64,000 nucleotides of DNA. Origin: Enterobacter sp. 638 (lineage in GTDB: Bacteria > Pseudomonadota > Gammaproteobacteria > Enterobacterales > Enterobacteriaceae). The stretch's first letter is position 1, and the number at the start of each line of letters is the position of its first letter. Made by a program: the position numbers and the translations under genes. Below, piece after piece: positions 33,533 through 47,254 of the stretch. The stretch covers positions 682,001 through 746,000 of the forward strand of contig NC_009436.1 of NCBI RefSeq assembly GCF_000016325.1. The letters run 5' to 3'. The notes beneath the pieces are model-generated. The model did no database searches. It saw nothing but the letters and a program-made list of their open reading frames with translations, and had not been told where the DNA came from.

Positions 33533-34887
33533 TCAGCATTACGCTACGTCAGGCTGCCACTGTGCTGAATGGCGAGCTGCAGGGTCAGGATCTGACTGTT
33601 GATGCGGTGACGACGGATACCCGTAAAATTACGCCGGGCTGTTTGTTCGTCGCGCTGAAAGGCGAGCGCTTTGATGCGCATGATTTTGCCGATCAAGCAA
33701 AAGAGAACGGCGCTGGTGCGCTACTGGTTAGCCGTAAACTGGACATCGATCTGCCGCAGTTGGTGGTAAAAGACACGCGCCAAGCGTTTGGTGAGCTGGC
33801 TGCCTGGGTTCGCCAGCAGGTCCCCACGCGCGTTGTGGCGCTGACGGGCTCTTCTGGCAAAACCTCTGTCAAAGAGATGACGGCCGCGATTCTCAGCCAA
33901 TGTGGCAATACGCTTTACACTGCCGGCAATCTGAATAACGACATCGGCGTGCCGATGACGCTGCTGCGTTTGACTGAAGAACATGAGTACGCCGTTATTG
34001 AACTCGGCGCCAATCACCAGGGTGAAATCGCCTGGACCGTTGATTTAACGCGTCCGGAAGCGGCATTAGTCAATAACCTTGCGGCAGCGCATCTTGAAGG
34101 ATTTGGTTCGCTGGAAGGTGTGGCAAAAGCGAAAGGTGAAATTTATGGCGGCCTGCCGGAGAACGGCATTGCCATTATGAATGCCGATAACAATGACTGG
34201 CTGAACTGGCAAAACATCATTGGCTCGCGTAAAACCTGGCGCTTCTCGCCAAATGCCGCGAACAGCGATTTTTCCGCGACGAATATCCATGTGACCTCAC
34301 ATGGCACAGAATTTACCTTAAAGACCCCGACGGGTGATGTCGATGTGCTATTGCCTCTGCCGGGTCGTCACAATATTGCGAATGCACTGGCTGCTGCGGC
34401 ACTGTCGATGGCCGTTGGTGCAACGCACGATGCGATCAAAACGGGGCTGTTAAACCTCAAAGCCGTGCCGGGACGTTTGTTCCCTATCCAACTGGCTGAA
34501 AAAAAGCTGCTTCTTGATGACTCTTACAACGCTAACGTCGGCTCCATGACCGCTGCGGTACAGGTGCTGTCAGAAATGCCTGGCTATCGCGTGATGGTTG
34601 TAGGCGATATGGCTGAGCTGGGTGATGAGAGCGAAGCGTGTCATATCCAGGTGGGTGACGCGGCAAAAGCATCCGGTATTGATTGCGTATTAAGTGCAGG
34701 AAAATTAAGCCAGGCCATCAGCCAGGCAAGCGGTGTTGGTGAACATTTTGCCGATAAAACTGCGCTGATTACGCGTTTGAAAAAGTTAGTTGCAGAGCAT
34801 CAAATTGTGACTGTTTTAGTGAAGGGTTCACGTAGTGCCGCCATGGAAGAGGTTGTGCACGCATTACAGGAGAACGGAACATGTTAG
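33529..34887 (+). CDS. murF: UDP-MurNAc-tripeptide-D-Ala-D-Ala ligase MurF
   Basis: Adds D-alanyl-D-alanine to UDP-MurNAc-tripeptide, the last cytoplasmic step of stem peptide assembly. It has 452 residues as in E. coli. P-loop [13 protein letters not shown] at about 105-117, then the central domain with [15 protein letters not shown]. Overlaps murE by 4 bp and mraY by 7 bp. Confidence 0.97.
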   Translation: MISITLRQAATVLNGELQGQDLTVDAVTTDTRKITPGCLFVALKGERFDAHDFADQAKENGAGALLVSRKLDIDLPQLVVKDTRQAFGELAAWVRQQVPTRVVALTGSSGKTSVKEMTAAILSQCGNTLYTAGNLNNDIGVPMTLLRLTEEHEYAVIELGANHQGEIAWTVDLTRPEAALVNNLAAAHLEGFGSLEGVAKAKGEIYGGLPENGIAIMNADNNDWLNWQNIIGSRKTWRFSPNAANSDFSATNIHVTSHGTEFTLKTPTGDVDVLLPLPGRHNIANALAAAALSMAVGATHDAIKTGLLNLKAVPGRLFPIQLAEKKLLLDDSYNANVGSMTAAVQVLSEMPGYRVMVVGDMAELGDESEACHIQVGDAAKASGIDCVLSAGKLSQAISQASGVGEHFADKTALITRLKKLVAEHQIVTVLVKGSRSAAMEEVVHALQENGTC

Positions 34888-35963
34888 TTTGGCTGGCCGA
34901 ACATTTGGTCAAATATTACTCAGGCTTTAACGTCTTTTCGTATCTGACGTTTCGCGCCATCGTCAGCCTGCTGACTGCGCTGTTCATCTCTTTGTGGATG
35001 GGCCCGCGCATGATTGCCCGTCTGCAAAAACTCTCTTTCGGCCAGGTTGTCCGCAATGACGGCCCAGAATCGCACTTCAGCAAACGCGGTACGCCAACAA
35101 TGGGCGGGATCATGATCCTCACCGCGATTGTTGTCTCCGTATTGCTGTGGGCCTACCCGTCCAACCCGTACGTCTGGTGTGTTCTCACCGTGCTGATTGG
35201 TTACGGCATTATTGGTTTCGTTGATGATTACCGCAAAGTGGTGCGTAAAGACACCAAAGGCCTTATCGCCCGCTGGAAATACTTCTGGATGTCGGTGATT
35301 GCGCTGGGCGTGGCGTTCGCGCTGTATCTGGCGGGTAAAGACACACCGGCAACTGAGTTGGTCGTGCCGTTCTTCAAAGACGTGATGCCACAGCTTGGAT
35401 TGTTCTACATCCTGCTGGCGTATTTCGTGATTGTCGGCACCGGCAATGCGGTGAATCTGACCGATGGCCTTGATGGCCTGGCGATCATGCCAACCGTCTT
35501 TGTCGCAGGTGGCTTTGCGCTGGTAGCGTGGGCGACCGGTAACATGAACTTTGCCAATTACTTACACATTCCGTATCTGCGCCATGCCGGTGAACTGGTG
35601 ATCGTCTGTACGGCGATTGTGGGCGCGGGGCTTGGCTTCCTGTGGTTTAACACCTATCCGGCTCAGGTCTTTATGGGTGACGTCGGTTCGCTGGCGCTGG
35701 GCGGCGCGCTGGGCATTATCGCCGTGCTGCTGCGTCAGGAATTCTTGCTGGTGATCATGGGCGGCGTATTTGTGGTCGAAACGCTTTCGGTGATTTTACA
35801 GGTCGGTTCCTTCAAGCTGCGCGGTCAGCGCATCTTCCGTATGGCGCCGATTCATCACCACTATGAACTGAAAGGCTGGCCGGAGCCGCGCGTGATTGTG
35901 CGCTTCTGGATTATTTCGCTGATGCTGGTGCTGATTGGCCTCGCAACACTGAAGGTGCGTTAA
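34881..35963 (+). CDS. mraY: Phospho-MurNAc-pentapeptide translocase MraY
   Basis: Polytopic inner-membrane enzyme that makes lipid I from UDP-MurNAc-pentapeptide and undecaprenyl phosphate. It has 360 residues as in E. coli with about ten hydrophobic segments. Catalytic Asp115-Asp116 sit in [19 protein letters not shown] and [12 protein letters not shown] supply the other conserved Asp residues. Confidence 0.97.
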   Translation: MLVWLAEHLVKYYSGFNVFSYLTFRAIVSLLTALFISLWMGPRMIARLQKLSFGQVVRNDGPESHFSKRGTPTMGGIMILTAIVVSVLLWAYPSNPYVWCVLTVLIGYGIIGFVDDYRKVVRKDTKGLIARWKYFWMSVIALGVAFALYLAGKDTPATELVVPFFKDVMPQLGLFYILLAYFVIVGTGNAVNLTDGLDGLAIMPTVFVAGGFALVAWATGNMNFANYLHIPYLRHAGELVIVCTAIVGAGLGFLWFNTYPAQVFMGDVGSLALGGALGIIAVLLRQEFLLVIMGGVFVVETLSVILQVGSFKLRGQRIFRMAPIHHHYELKGWPEPRVIVRFWIISLMLVLIGLATLKVR

Positions 35964-35965
35964 TC

Positions 35966-37282
35966 ATGGCAGATTACCAGGGCAAAAAAGTCGTTATCAT
36001 CGGGTTAGGCCTGACGGGTCTTTCCTGCGTGGACTTTTTCCTCGGACGGGGCGTGACGCCGCGTGTGATGGATACGCGTGTTTCACCGCCGGGTCTGGAT
36101 AAACTTCCGGAAGAGGTGGAACGCCACCTTGGTGGTCTGAACGATGATTGGCTGCTGGCCGCCGATTTAATTGTGGCAAGCCCAGGGTTTGCTCTGGCGC
36201 ACCCTTCGTTAAGCGCTGCGGCTGATGCGGGCGTTGAGATTGTTGGCGATATCGAACTGTTCTGCCGCGAAGCGCAGGCACCGGTTATCGCGATCACTGG
36301 CTCCAACGGCAAAAGCACCGTCACCACGCTGGTGGGTGAAATGGCGAAAGCCGCGGGCATTAACGTGGGCGTCGGCGGCAATATCGGTTTACCTGCTCTG
36401 ATGCTGCTGGATCAGGATCGTGAATTGTACGTTCTGGAACTCTCAAGCTTCCAGCTCGAGACCACGTCGAGTTTGCACGCCGTTGCTGCGACGATCCTGA
36501 ACGTTACCGAAGATCATATGGACCGTTATCCGTTTGGGTTGCAGCAATATCGTGCGGCCAAACTGCGCGTCTATGAAAATGCCAAAGTGTGCGTAGTGAA
36601 TGCCGACGATGCGCTGACCATGCCGGTGCGCGGTGCGGATGAACGCTGCGTCAGTTTTGGCATCAATATGGGTGACTATCACCTGAATCATCAGCAGGGC
36701 GAAACCTGGCTGCGTGTGAAAGGTGAGAAAGTGTTGAACGTGAAAGAGATGAAACTTTCCGGACAGCATAACTACACCAATGCGCTGGCAGCACTGGCGC
36801 TGGCAGATGCTGCGGGTCTACCGCGTGCATCAAGTCTGAAAGCATTGACCACGTTTACGGGCCTGGCGCATCGCTTCCAACTGGCGCTTGAGCATAACGG
36901 CGTTCGCTGGATCAACGACTCAAAAGCCACCAACGTCGGCAGCACAGAAGCCGCGCTAAATGGGTTACGTGTCGATGGTACGTTATACCTGCTGCTCGGC
37001 GGCGACGGTAAATCAGCGGATTTCTCATCTCTCAAGCCTTATCTGACAGGCGATAAAATCCGCTTGTACTGCTTTGGCCGTGACGGTGCTGAACTGGCCG
37101 CGTTGCGCCCGGAAATCGCGACACAGACTGAGACCATGGAACAGGCGATTCGCCTTATTGCACCGGCAGTTCAGCCGGGTGATATGGTGCTGCTGTCTCC
37201 AGCCTGTGCGAGCCTCGATCAGTTTAAGAATTTCGAACAGCGTGGCGATCTCTTTGCCCGCCTGGCGAAGGAGTTAGGCTGA
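35966..37282 (+). CDS. murD: UDP-MurNAc-L-Ala-D-Glu ligase MurD
   Basis: Adds D-glutamate to UDP-MurNAc-L-alanine. It has 438 residues as in E. coli. The N-terminal Rossmann-like motif [13 protein letters not shown], the P-loop [13 protein letters not shown] at about 110-122 and the C-terminal [20 protein letters not shown] are present. The stop overlaps the ftsW start by one base. Confidence 0.97.
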   Translation: MADYQGKKVVIIGLGLTGLSCVDFFLGRGVTPRVMDTRVSPPGLDKLPEEVERHLGGLNDDWLLAADLIVASPGFALAHPSLSAAADAGVEIVGDIELFCREAQAPVIAITGSNGKSTVTTLVGEMAKAAGINVGVGGNIGLPALMLLDQDRELYVLELSSFQLETTSSLHAVAATILNVTEDHMDRYPFGLQQYRAAKLRVYENAKVCVVNADDALTMPVRGADERCVSFGINMGDYHLNHQQGETWLRVKGEKVLNVKEMKLSGQHNYTNALAALALADAAGLPRASSLKALTTFTGLAHRFQLALEHNGVRWINDSKATNVGSTEAALNGLRVDGTLYLLLGGDGKSADFSSLKPYLTGDKIRLYCFGRDGAELAALRPEIATQTETMEQAIRLIAPAVQPGDMVLLSPACASLDQFKNFEQRGDLFARLAKELG

Positions 37283-38526
37283 TGCGTTTATCTCTCCCTC
37301 GCCTGAAAATGCCGCGCCTGCCTGGATTTGGGATCCTGGCGTGGCTCTTTGCGGCATTGAAGGGCTGGGTGATGGCTTCCCGTGATAAAGATTCCGACAG
37401 CCTGATTATGTATGACCGCATGCTGCTCTGGCTGACGCTGGGGCTGGCTGCGATCGGTTTTATCATGGTGACATCTGCCTCCATGCCCGTTGGACAGCGC
37501 CTGGCAAACGATCCCTTCCTGTTCGCGAAACGTGATGGTTTGTACATTATTCTGGCGTTCTGCCTGGCCATGATCACGCTGCGTTTGCCAATGGAATTCT
37601 GGCAGCGTCACAGCACTGCCATGCTGATCGCCTCGATTATCATGCTGCTGATCGTGTTGGTGGTGGGGAGCTCGGTCAACGGTGCATCGCGCTGGATTGC
37701 CTTTGGCCCGCTGCGTATTCAGCCCGCTGAATTTACCAAGCTGTCGCTGTTCTGCTATCTCGCGAACTACCTTGTGCGCAAGGTTGATGAGGTACGTAAC
37801 AACCTGCGCGGCTTCTTAAAGCCGATGGGCGTCATTCTAGTGCTGGCTGTTTTACTGCTGGCGCAGCCGGATCTCGGTACCGTCGTGGTGTTATTCGTTA
37901 CGACGCTGGCGATGCTGTTCCTGGCGGGTGCAAAGCTGTGGCAGTTTATCGCCATCATCGGCATGGGAATCTCGGCAGTCGTGCTGCTGATCCTCGCCGA
38001 ACCGTATCGTATCCGCCGCGTGACCTCTTTCTGGAACCCGTGGGAAGATCCGTTTGGCAGTGGCTACCAGCTGACCCAATCGTTAATGGCCTTTGGCCGT
38101 GGCGAAATCTGGGGACAAGGTTTAGGCAATTCCGTACAAAAACTGGAATATCTGCCCGAGGCTCATACCGACTTTATCTTCTCCATCATCGGGGAGGAAC
38201 TGGGTTATATCGGTGTGGTATTGGCACTTTTAATGGTATTCTTCGTCGCTTTCCGCGCCATGTCCATTGGCCGAAAAGCGCTGGAAATCGATCATCGCTT
38301 CTCCGGTTTCCTGGCCTGCTCAATTGGTATCTGGTTTAGCTTCCAGGCATTGGTCAACGTTGGCGCAGCAGCCGGTATGCTGCCGACTAAGGGCCTGACG
38401 TTGCCGTTGATCAGCTACGGTGGTTCGAGTCTGCTGATTATGTCGACCGCGATTATGTTTTTGTTGCGCATAGATTATGAGACGCGTCTGGAAAAAGCCC
38501 AGGCGTTTACACGAGGTTCACGATGA
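37282..38526 (+). CDS. ftsW: Septal peptidoglycan glycosyltransferase FtsW
   Basis: SEDS-family glycosyltransferase polymerising septal glycan with FtsI. It has 414 residues (E. coli 414) and ten predicted membrane helices. The SEDS signature includes [17 protein letters not shown] and [17 protein letters not shown], with the conserved Asp region, and [13 protein letters not shown] near the C-terminus. Overlaps murG by 4 bp. Confidence 0.97.
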   Translation: MRLSLPRLKMPRLPGFGILAWLFAALKGWVMASRDKDSDSLIMYDRMLLWLTLGLAAIGFIMVTSASMPVGQRLANDPFLFAKRDGLYIILAFCLAMITLRLPMEFWQRHSTAMLIASIIMLLIVLVVGSSVNGASRWIAFGPLRIQPAEFTKLSLFCYLANYLVRKVDEVRNNLRGFLKPMGVILVLAVLLLAQPDLGTVVVLFVTTLAMLFLAGAKLWQFIAIIGMGISAVVLLILAEPYRIRRVTSFWNPWEDPFGSGYQLTQSLMAFGRGEIWGQGLGNSVQKLEYLPEAHTDFIFSIIGEELGYIGVVLALLMVFFVAFRAMSIGRKALEIDHRFSGFLACSIGIWFSFQALVNVGAAAGMLPTKGLTLPLISYGGSSLLIMSTAIMFLLRIDYETRLEKAQAFTRGSR

Positions 38527-39587
38527 ATCAACCGAAGCGGTTAATGGTGATGGCGGGCGGTACCGGTGGACATGTTTTCCCGGGACTGGCGGTCGCGCAC
38601 CATTTAATGGAGCAGGGCTGGCAAGTGCGCTGGCTGGGAACCGCCGATCGTATGGAAGCGGATTTGGTGCCGAAACACGGTATTGAGATCGACTTTATTC
38701 GCATTTCAGGCCTGCGCGGCAAAGGTATCAAAGCGATGCTGCTGGCGCCGGTGCGCATTTTTAATGCCTGGCGACAGGCGCGCGCCATCATGAAGCGTTT
38801 TAAACCTGACGCGGTATTGGGTATGGGCGGTTACGTCTCTGGCCCTGGCGGTCTTGCGGCATGGTCGCTGGGTATTCCGGTTATTCTGCATGAGCAAAAC
38901 GGAATCGCCGGACTGACCAACAAATGGCTGGCGAAAATCGCCACCAAAGTGATGCAGGCTTTTCCGGGCGCATTTCCGAATGCGGATGTCGTGGGGAATC
39001 CTGTGCGTGTTGACGTGTTGGCTTTACCGCTGCCTCAGGAGCGTCTTCTTGGACGTGATGGTCCGGTTCGCGTGTTGGTTATCGGCGGATCGCAAGGTGC
39101 GCGGGTATTGAACCAGACGCTTCCGCAGGTGGCTGCAAAGCTGGGTGATGCCGTGACCATATGGCATCAAAGCGGCAAAGGCGCGCAGCAAATCGTGGAA
39201 CAGGCTTACGCCGAGGCAGGTCAACCTCAGCATAAAGTCACTGAATTTATTGATGACATGGCCGCGGCGTATGCCTGGGCGGATGTCGTGGTGTGTCGCT
39301 CTGGCGCGCTGACGGTGAGTGAAATTGCCGCGGCAGGTTTGCCTGCTGTGTTTGTGCCTTTCCAGCACAAGGATCGTCAGCAGTACTGGAATGCGTTGCC
39401 GCTTGAAAAAGCCGGTGCCGCCAAAATTTTTGAACAGCCGCAGTTTACCGCAGAAGCGGTCGCCACCACTCTGGCGGGCTGGAATCGAGAAACATTGCTG
39501 GAAATGGCTGAACGCGCGCGCGCGGCGGCGATTCCTGATGCGACCGAACGGGTGGCAAATGAAGTGAGCCTCGCAGCAAAGGCTTAA
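38523..39587 (+). CDS. murG: Lipid II synthase MurG
   Basis: GT28 glycosyltransferase at the inner face of the membrane, transferring GlcNAc to lipid I. It has 354 residues. [16 protein letters not shown] at about 10-25 is the glycine-rich motif, and [21 protein letters not shown] binds UDP-GlcNAc. Confidence 0.97.
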   Translation: MNQPKRLMVMAGGTGGHVFPGLAVAHHLMEQGWQVRWLGTADRMEADLVPKHGIEIDFIRISGLRGKGIKAMLLAPVRIFNAWRQARAIMKRFKPDAVLGMGGYVSGPGGLAAWSLGIPVILHEQNGIAGLTNKWLAKIATKVMQAFPGAFPNADVVGNPVRVDVLALPLPQERLLGRDGPVRVLVIGGSQGARVLNQTLPQVAAKLGDAVTIWHQSGKGAQQIVEQAYAEAGQPQHKVTEFIDDMAAAYAWADVVVCRSGALTVSEIAAAGLPAVFVPFQHKDRQQYWNALPLEKAGAAKIFEQPQFTAEAVATTLAGWNRETLLEMAERARAAAIPDATERVANEVSLAAKA

Positions 39588-39645
39588 CCCTTGTAGCGCG
39601 TTTTGCGTTGCGCGAATTTTAAGAAGTATCGATGGCGGTTAGAAA

Positions 39646-41121
39646 ATGAATACACAACAACTGGCGAAACTGCGTTCAATCGTGCCCGAGATGCGTCGCG
39701 TCCGGCACATCCACTTCGTTGGCATTGGCGGCGCAGGTATGGGCGGTATTGCCGAGGTTCTGGCTAACGAAGGCTATCAGATCAGTGGTTCCGATCTGGC
39801 ACCGAACCCTGTTACGCAACAGTTGGCGTCGCTCGGGGCGACGATTTATTTCAACCACCGTCCGGAAAACGTACGTGATGCGAGTGTGGTCGTGGTGTCT
39901 AGCGCGATCTCATCTGATAACCCTGAAATCGTAGCGGCGCACGAAGCGCGCATCCCGGTGATCCGCCGTGCAGAGATGCTGGCAGAACTGATGCGTTTTC
40001 GTCACGGAATTGCCGTTGCAGGTACGCACGGCAAAACGACGACCACGGCGATGGTGTCCAGTATTTATGCGGAAGCAGGTCTTGATCCGACGTTCGTCAA
40101 TGGCGGTCTGGTTAAAGCGGCTGGTGTGCACGCACGTTTGGGCCACAGCCGTTATCTGATTGCGGAAGCAGATGAAAGCGATGCGTCGTTCCTGCATCTG
40201 CAGCCGATGGTGGCGATTGTCACCAATATCGAAGCCGACCATATGGACACTTACCAGGGCGACTTTGAAAATTTAAAGCAGACATTCATAAACTTTCTGC
40301 ACAACCTGCCGTTTTATGGTCGTGCGGTAATGTGTGTTGACGATCCGGTCATTCGCGAGCTACTGCCACGCGTCGGGCGTCAGACAACGACTTATGGTTT
40401 TAGTGAAGACGCTGACGTGCGTGTGGAAAGCTACACGCAAACCGGTGCGCAAGGGCATTTCACCCTGGCGCGTCAGGACAAAGAGCTGCTGCACGTGACG
40501 CTTAACGCGCCGGGCCGCCACAATGCGTTGAATGCTGCTGCTGCTGTTGCGGTGGCAACAGAAGAAGGCATTGAAGACGACGATATTTTACGTGCTTTAG
40601 AGAGTTTCCAGGGGACCGGGCGTCGTTTCGACTTCCTGGGTGAATATCCGCTGGAGCCCGTCAACGGTAAATCCGGCACAGCGATGCTGGTCGATGATTA
40701 CGGTCACCATCCGACCGAAGTGGATGCGACGATCAAAGCGGCCCGTGCAGGCTGGCCGGATAAAAATTTGGTCATGCTTTTCCAGCCGCACCGCTATACC
40801 CGTACGCGCGATCTGTATGACGATTTCGCCAATGTGCTTTGCCAGGTGGATGCGCTACTGATGCTGGACGTCTATGCCGCTGGCGAAATGCCGATTCCGG
40901 GCGCGGATAGCCGTTCATTGTGCCGCACGATTCGCGGTCGCGGTAAAGTTGATCCGATTTTGGTCTCCGATCCTGCTCAGGCCGCTGAGATGCTGGCGCA
41001 GGTATTAACGGGTAACGATTTGATTTTGATACAGGGTGCGGGAAATATCGGCAAAATCGCACGTAACTTATCTGAAATCAAACTGAAGCCGCAAACCTCA
41101 GGGGATGAACACCATGGCTGA
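39646..41121 (+). CDS. murC: UDP-MurNAc-L-alanine ligase MurC
   Basis: First Mur ligase, adding L-alanine to UDP-MurNAc. It has 491 residues as in E. coli. [17 protein letters not shown] is the N-terminal nucleotide-sugar site and [13 protein letters not shown] the ATP P-loop. [18 protein letters not shown] is conserved in the C-terminal domain. It ends 8 bp inside ddlB. Confidence 0.97.
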   Translation: MNTQQLAKLRSIVPEMRRVRHIHFVGIGGAGMGGIAEVLANEGYQISGSDLAPNPVTQQLASLGATIYFNHRPENVRDASVVVVSSAISSDNPEIVAAHEARIPVIRRAEMLAELMRFRHGIAVAGTHGKTTTTAMVSSIYAEAGLDPTFVNGGLVKAAGVHARLGHSRYLIAEADESDASFLHLQPMVAIVTNIEADHMDTYQGDFENLKQTFINFLHNLPFYGRAVMCVDDPVIRELLPRVGRQTTTYGFSEDADVRVESYTQTGAQGHFTLARQDKELLHVTLNAPGRHNALNAAAAVAVATEEGIEDDDILRALESFQGTGRRFDFLGEYPLEPVNGKSGTAMLVDDYGHHPTEVDATIKAARAGWPDKNLVMLFQPHRYTRTRDLYDDFANVLCQVDALLMLDVYAAGEMPIPGADSRSLCRTIRGRGKVDPILVSDPAQAAEMLAQVLTGNDLILIQGAGNIGKIARNLSEIKLKPQTSGDEHHG

Positions 41122-42034
41122 TAAGATTGCGGTCCTGATGGGTGGCACCTCTGCGGAACGCGACGTTTCGCTCAATTCCGGCGCAGCTGTTTTGGCGGCT
41201 CTTCGTGAAGGTGGCGTTAATGCCCATCCGGTTGATCCAAAAGACATTGATGTAACGCGTTTGAAAGAGATGGGCTTTGATAAAGTCTTTATCGCGTTAC
41301 ACGGTCGCGGCGGTGAGGACGGCACTTTGCAGGGCTTGCTGGATTTAATCGGCATGCCTTATACCGGTAGCGGTGTGATGGCTTCCGCCATTTCCATGGA
41401 TAAACTGCGCAGTAAATTGCTGTGGCAGGGTGCGGGTTTGCCTGTGGCGCCGTGGGTTGCAGTGACGCGTCGCGAGTTTGAATCAGGCCTGGAAGTTGGC
41501 GTTAATCAGCGTATTGAACAGCTGGCGTTACCGGTTATTGTAAAGCCCAGCCGTGAAGGCTCAAGCGTAGGAATGTCGAAAGTTGATAAAGCTGATGATT
41601 TAACCTCTGCTTTAGCGCTGGCTTTTCAACATGATGAAGAAGTTCTGATTGAAAAATGGCTTGGCGGTCCAGAATTTACCGTGGCAATGCTTGGTGAAGA
41701 AATTTTACCGTCAATTCGCATCCAACCGGCTGGAACCTTCTATGATTATGAAGCGAAGTATCTCTCTGATGAGACGCAATATTTCTGCCCAAGTGGTCTG
41801 GAAGCAGAACGTGAGGAAGAATTAAAGGCCCTGGTGCTTAAAGCCTGGACTGTTTTGGGTTGCCGTGGCTGGGGGCGGATCGATGTGATGCAGGACAGCG
41901 ACGGACAATTTTATCTGCTGGAAGCCAATACCTCGCCGGGTATGACCAGCCACAGTCTGGTGCCGATGGCCGCACGTCAGGCCGGGATGACCTTCTCGCA
42001 ATTAGTTGTTCGTATTCTGGACCAGGCGGGCTGA
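41114..42034 (+). CDS. ddlB: D-alanine-D-alanine ligase B
   Basis: ATP-grasp ligase making the D-Ala-D-Ala dipeptide used by MurF. It has 306 residues from the ATG at 41114 ([20 protein letters not shown]), the E. coli length; the ATG at 41105 would add three residues, and GGGGA spacing favours 41114. ATP-grasp core [14 protein letters not shown] and [15 protein letters not shown] are intact. Confidence 0.96.
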   Translation: MADKIAVLMGGTSAERDVSLNSGAAVLAALREGGVNAHPVDPKDIDVTRLKEMGFDKVFIALHGRGGEDGTLQGLLDLIGMPYTGSGVMASAISMDKLRSKLLWQGAGLPVAPWVAVTRREFESGLEVGVNQRIEQLALPVIVKPSREGSSVGMSKVDKADDLTSALALAFQHDEEVLIEKWLGGPEFTVAMLGEEILPSIRIQPAGTFYDYEAKYLSDETQYFCPSGLEAEREEELKALVLKAWTVLGCRGWGRIDVMQDSDGQFYLLEANTSPGMTSHSLVPMAARQAGMTFSQLVVRILDQAG

Positions 42035-42035
42035 T

Positions 42036-42878
42036 ATGTCTCAGGCTGCATTGAACACGCGGAACCGTGAAGAAGAAGAGGAATATTCTTCTTCAGGGCG
42101 GAGTAATGGAACGCGTCTTGCAGGGATTATTTTCCTGCTGGGTGTGCTGTGTACCGTGTTTATCAGCGGCTGGATGGTGTTGGGCTGGATGGAAGATGCG
42201 CAGCGGTTACCTCTCTCAAAACTGGTGTTGACCGGGGAGCGGCATTACACACGCAACGACGATATTCGCCAGTCAATTCTGGCTCTGGGGCCGCCTGGGA
42301 CATTCATGACTCAGGACGTCAACATCATTCAGAGTCAGATTGAACGTCTGCCATGGATAAAGCAGGCGAGCGTAAGAAAGCAATGGCCTGATGAATTGAA
42401 GATTCATCTGGTTGAATTTGTGCCGATAGCGCGTTGGAATGATCAGCATATGGTTGACGTAGACGGAAATTCGTTCAGCGTCCCGGCCGATCGTGTTAGC
42501 AAGCAAAGTTTACCGATGCTGTATGGCCCAGAAGGAAGCGAAAACGAAGTCCTACAAGGTTTTCGTGAAATGGGTCAGGTGCTGGCTAAAGACAGATTTA
42601 CGTTAAAAGATGCAGCAATGACCGCTCGTCGCTCGTGGCAACTGACGTTAACGAATGGGATTAAGCTTAATCTTGGTCGCGGTGACACGATGAAGCGTTT
42701 GGCGCGTTTTGTAGAACTTTACCCCGTTTTACAGCAGCAGGCGCAGACAGACGGCAAACGGATAAGCTACGTTGATTTGCGCTACGACTCAGGCGCAGCA
42801 GTCGGCTGGGTGCCGGCTCCGGTTGAGGAACCTAATCAGCAACAGAATCAGGCACAGGTACAGGCAGAACAACAATGA
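42036..42878 (+). CDS. ftsQ: Cell division protein FtsQ
   Basis: Bitopic scaffold of the divisome that partners FtsL and FtsB. From the ATG at 42036 it has 280 residues (E. coli 276). A charged cytoplasmic tail is followed by a membrane segment at about 29-49, the POTRA domain ([22 protein letters not shown]) and the beta domain. The extra length is in the acidic N-terminus and Gln-rich C-terminus. A frame extension to 42006 runs into ddlB and is not used. Confidence 0.95.
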   Translation: MSQAALNTRNREEEEEYSSSGRSNGTRLAGIIFLLGVLCTVFISGWMVLGWMEDAQRLPLSKLVLTGERHYTRNDDIRQSILALGPPGTFMTQDVNIIQSQIERLPWIKQASVRKQWPDELKIHLVEFVPIARWNDQHMVDVDGNSFSVPADRVSKQSLPMLYGPEGSENEVLQGFREMGQVLAKDRFTLKDAAMTARRSWQLTLTNGIKLNLGRGDTMKRLARFVELYPVLQQQAQTDGKRISYVDLRYDSGAAVGWVPAPVEEPNQQQNQAQVQAEQQ

Positions 42879-44131
42879 TCAAGGCGACGGACAGAAAACT
42901 GGTAGTTGGACTAGAGATTGGCACCGCGAAGGTTGCCGCTTTAGTAGGGGAAGTTCTGCCCGACGGTATGGTCAATATCATTGGCGTGGGCAGTTGCCCT
43001 TCCCGTGGTATGGATAAAGGTGGGGTAAACGACCTTGAGTCGGTGGTGAAATGCGTACAGCGCGCCATCGATCAGGCAGAGTTAATGGCAGATTGCCAGA
43101 TCTCCTCCGTATATCTTGCGCTTTCTGGTAAGCATATCAGCTGCCAGAACGAAATTGGGATGGTGCCGATTTCCGAAGAAGAAGTGACGCAAGAAGACGT
43201 TGAGAATGTTGTGCACACGGCAAAGTCGGTGCGCGTGCGCGATGAGCATCGTGTCCTGCATGTGATCCCACAGGAATATGCGATCGATTATCAAGAGGGT
43301 ATTAAAAACCCCGTCGGTCTTTCCGGTGTGCGTATGCAGGCAAAAGTGCATTTGATCACCTGTCATAACGATATGGCGAAAAACATCGTCAAAGCCGTTG
43401 AACGTTGTGGCCTGAAAGTAGACCAACTTATTTTTGCAGGACTGGCGGCCAGTTATTCGGTCCTGACGGAAGATGAACGCGAACTGGGCGTTTGTGTGGT
43501 CGATATTGGCGGTGGAACAATGGATATCGCCGTGTACACTGGTGGTGCCTTGCGTCATACCAAAGTGATCCCGTACGCTGGGAACGTCGTGACAAGTGAT
43601 ATTGCCTACGCCTTTGGTACACCACCTAGCGATGCAGAGGCGATCAAAGTCCGTCACGGTTGCGCATTGGGTTCTATCGTGGGCAAAGATGAGAGCGTTG
43701 AAGTGCCAAGCGTAGGCGGGCGTCCGCCGCGTAGTCTGCAACGACAGACTCTGGCAGAGGTGATTGAGCCGCGTTATACCGAGCTGCTTAACCTCGTCAA
43801 CGAAGAGATTTTACAGTTACAAGAACAGCTTCGTCAGCAGGGCGTGAAACATCATCTTGCGGCGGGGATTGTATTAACCGGCGGCGCGGCGCAAATTGAA
43901 GGTCTAGCGGCCTGCGCGCAGCGAGTGTTCCATACGCAAGTTCGTATTGGTGCACCGCTGAATATTACTGGTTTAACGGATTATGCCCAGGAGCCGTATT
44001 ATTCAACGGCTGTGGGTCTGCTTCACTACGGGAAAGAGTCCCATTTGAGTGGTGAAGCGGAAGTGGAAAAGCGTACGTCAGTCGGGTCGTGGGTCAAACG
44101 ACTCAATTCCTGGCTGCGAAAAGAATTTTGA
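42875..44131 (+). CDS. ftsA: Cell division protein FtsA
   Basis: Actin-like ATPase tethering FtsZ to the membrane. It has 418 residues (E. coli 420). Phosphate motif [13 protein letters not shown], phosphate-2 [17 protein letters not shown], and the C-terminal amphipathic membrane helix [16 protein letters not shown] are present. The two-residue shortening is just before that helix. Overlaps ftsQ by 4 bp. Confidence 0.97.
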   Translation: MIKATDRKLVVGLEIGTAKVAALVGEVLPDGMVNIIGVGSCPSRGMDKGGVNDLESVVKCVQRAIDQAELMADCQISSVYLALSGKHISCQNEIGMVPISEEEVTQEDVENVVHTAKSVRVRDEHRVLHVIPQEYAIDYQEGIKNPVGLSGVRMQAKVHLITCHNDMAKNIVKAVERCGLKVDQLIFAGLAASYSVLTEDERELGVCVVDIGGGTMDIAVYTGGALRHTKVIPYAGNVVTSDIAYAFGTPPSDAEAIKVRHGCALGSIVGKDESVEVPSVGGRPPRSLQRQTLAEVIEPRYTELLNLVNEEILQLQEQLRQQGVKHHLAAGIVLTGGAAQIEGLAACAQRVFHTQVRIGAPLNITGLTDYAQEPYYSTAVGLLHYGKESHLSGEAEVEKRTSVGSWVKRLNSWLRKEF

Positions 44132-44243
44132 TTTTTTAAAGAGACCGGAGAAAATTAGCGGTCTCAGGCGACAGGCACATACGCGAAGTCCTTCAAAACG
44201 TTTTTACAGCGTGAAGGATGAAGTGTAAAAACGGAGAGAAACC

Positions 44244-45395
44244 ATGTTTGAACCAATGGAATTAACCAACGACGCGGTGATTAAAGTCATCGGCGTCGGT
44301 GGCGGCGGCGGTAACGCTGTTGAGCATATGGTGCGTGAGCGCATTGAAGGCGTTGAATTCTTTGCAGTCAACACCGACGCACAGGCATTACGCAAAACGG
44401 CTGTAGGCCAGACTATTCAGATCGGTGGTGGTATCACCAAAGGTCTGGGCGCTGGTGCTAACCCAGAAGTGGGCCGTAATGCAGCTGAAGAAGACCGTGA
44501 AGCACTGCGTGCTGCGCTCGATGGCGCGGACATGGTGTTTATTGCAGCGGGCATGGGCGGTGGTACCGGTACTGGTGCAGCACCCGTTGTCGCTGAGGTC
44601 GCTAAAGATTTAGGTATTCTGACCGTTGCAGTTGTGACTAAGCCTTTCAATTTTGAAGGCAAGAAGCGCATGGCATTCGCGGAGCAGGGTATCACCGAGT
44701 TGTCTAAACACGTGGACTCTCTGATCACGATTCCGAACGACAAACTGCTGAAAGTCTTGGGTCGCGGCATCTCTCTGCTTGACGCCTTTGGCGCAGCAAA
44801 TGACGTGCTTAAAGGCGCAGTCCAGGGTATCGCTGAACTGATTACTCGTCCTGGCCTGATGAACGTTGACTTTGCAGACGTGCGCACCGTGATGTCCGAA
44901 ATGGGCTACGCGATGATGGGTTCTGGTGTGGCGAGCGGTGAAGACCGTGCAGAAGAAGCGGCTGAAATGGCCATCTCTTCCCCACTGCTGGAAGATATCG
45001 ATTTGTCGGGTGCGCGTGGCGTTCTGGTCAACATTACCGCTGGCTTTGACCTGCGTCTTGATGAGTTCGAAACGGTCGGTAACACCATCCGTGCGTTCGC
45101 TTCAGATAACGCGACTGTGGTTATCGGTACTTCCCTTGATCCTGAAATGAACGACGAACTGCGTGTGACTGTTGTTGCAACCGGTATTGGCATGGACAAA
45201 CGTCCAGAAATTACCCTTGTGACGAATAAACAGACTCAGCAGCCTGTCATGGATCGTTACCAGCAGCACGGTATGGCTCCGCTGACTCAAGAGCAGAAAC
45301 CAGCCGCTAAAGTGGTTAACGATAATACGCCGCAAACCGCGAAAGAACCGGATTATCTGGATATCCCAGCATTCCTGCGCAAGCAAGCTGACTAA
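44244..45395 (+). CDS. ftsZ: Cell division GTPase FtsZ
   Basis: Tubulin homologue forming the Z ring. It has 383 residues as in E. coli. Tubulin signature [10 protein letters not shown] at about 106-115, T7 catalytic loop [11 protein letters not shown] at about 207-217, and the conserved C-terminal peptide [14 protein letters not shown], which binds FtsA, ZipA and ZapD (ZapD is encoded at 50657-51400). Confidence 0.98.
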   Translation: MFEPMELTNDAVIKVIGVGGGGGNAVEHMVRERIEGVEFFAVNTDAQALRKTAVGQTIQIGGGITKGLGAGANPEVGRNAAEEDREALRAALDGADMVFIAAGMGGGTGTGAAPVVAEVAKDLGILTVAVVTKPFNFEGKKRMAFAEQGITELSKHVDSLITIPNDKLLKVLGRGISLLDAFGAANDVLKGAVQGIAELITRPGLMNVDFADVRTVMSEMGYAMMGSGVASGEDRAEEAAEMAISSPLLEDIDLSGARGVLVNITAGFDLRLDEFETVGNTIRAFASDNATVVIGTSLDPEMNDELRVTVVATGIGMDKRPEITLVTNKQTQQPVMDRYQQHGMAPLTQEQKPAAKVVNDNTPQTAKEPDYLDIPAFLRKQAD

Positions 45396-45475
45396 GAATT
45401 GGCTGGAATTTGGGGATTTTCGCTCTTTGTGCTAAACTGGCCATCCGTTAGTGATATACACTTTCGGTTGGATAA

Positions 45476-46414
<939 letters not shown>

Positions 46415-46437
46415 CGGTAACAGCCGTTTCGTAAAAT

Positions 46438-46486
46438 CGACTGGTTAACCTGGTACTCTCTCCGGCCAGGAAGACCAGTCGTTTTT
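46438..46486 (+). terminator. lpxC terminator
   Basis: CGACTGGT and ACCAGTCG form an 8-bp outer stem with CCTGG/CCAGG inside, followed by five T residues. It begins 23 bp after the lpxC stop. Confidence 0.8.
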
Positions 46487-46678
46487 GTTTCTACAGTTGT
46501 GTCTTAATATCCTGCCTGATGTTTGCCCTGCCAGAGCACAATATGTTCGTGCGTTCGCTGCATTCTTGACCGTTTTTACCTGCTGTCGTACGTCATTCCT
46601 GCTGCTGTGTTCGAGCTTTAATGGTAATATTTGGGCGCTAAAATAATTTTAGGTAAGCCACTCAAGGTTTATCTTGCG

Positions 46679-47194
46679 ATGGTGGACTCATTGAGCGGAA
46701 TTCTAACGCGCTGGCGACAATTTGGCAGACGTTACTTTTGGCCGCATCTCTTATTAGGGATGGTTGCGGCGAGCTTCGGCTTGCCTGTACTCAGCGCAAA
46801 TGCTGAAACGGTCACACCCGCTAAGACCAACACCGCCCGACATGATTTATCCACGCGAGTCAATTTTACTAACCTCGCGCTGTTGGAAGCCACGCGTCGC
46901 CCGAATTTCACTGTCGACTACTGGCATCAACATGCAATCCGCACTGTCATTCGTCATCTCTCTTTTGCGATGGCACCGCAGGCAATGCCTGTTGCACAAG
47001 AGTCGCTGCCTGTTCAGGCGCAGCACCTGGCATTACTGGATACGCTTAATGCTTTGCTGACTCAGGAAAGTAAGCCGCCTGTCATTGTCCGTCAGCAGAC
47101 AAACATCACTTTCATTCCCCACGCCGCTTTCTCCGTCTCTGCCTGGATTAGCCAGGTACAGGGCATCCGCGCCGGACCCCAATGCCTCAGCTAA
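46679..47194 (+). CDS. secM: SecA regulator SecM (arrest peptide)
   Basis: Secretion monitor: its nascent chain stalls the ribosome until pulled by SecA, exposing the secA start. From the ATG at 46679 it has 171 residues (E. coli 170). A signal sequence ([24 protein letters not shown]) is followed by a divergent middle. The arrest motif [17 protein letters not shown] fits FxxxxWIxxxxGIRAGP exactly. GTG at 46682 and TTG at 46691 are alternative starts; the TTG aligns with the E. coli start. Confidence 0.9.
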   Translation: MVDSLSGILTRWRQFGRRYFWPHLLLGMVAASFGLPVLSANAETVTPAKTNTARHDLSTRVNFTNLALLEATRRPNFTVDYWHQHAIRTVIRHLSFAMAPQAMPVAQESLPVQAQHLALLDTLNALLTQESKPPVIVRQQTNITFIPHAAFSVSAWISQVQGIRAGPQCLS

Positions 47195-47254
47195 ATTAAC
47201 CGTTTTTCAATACTTTAATTTATCTGCCCATCATGGGGCGCGTGAGAATTTATT
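47195..47254 (+). promoter_or_regulatory. secM-secA translational control region
   Basis: The 60-bp gap carries a short GCCC/GGGC stem (47226-47239) next to the secA ribosome binding sequence GTGAGA. In E. coli a helix here hides the secA start site and opens when SecM stalls the ribosome. I infer the same role; I have not folded the RNA. Confidence 0.5.
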
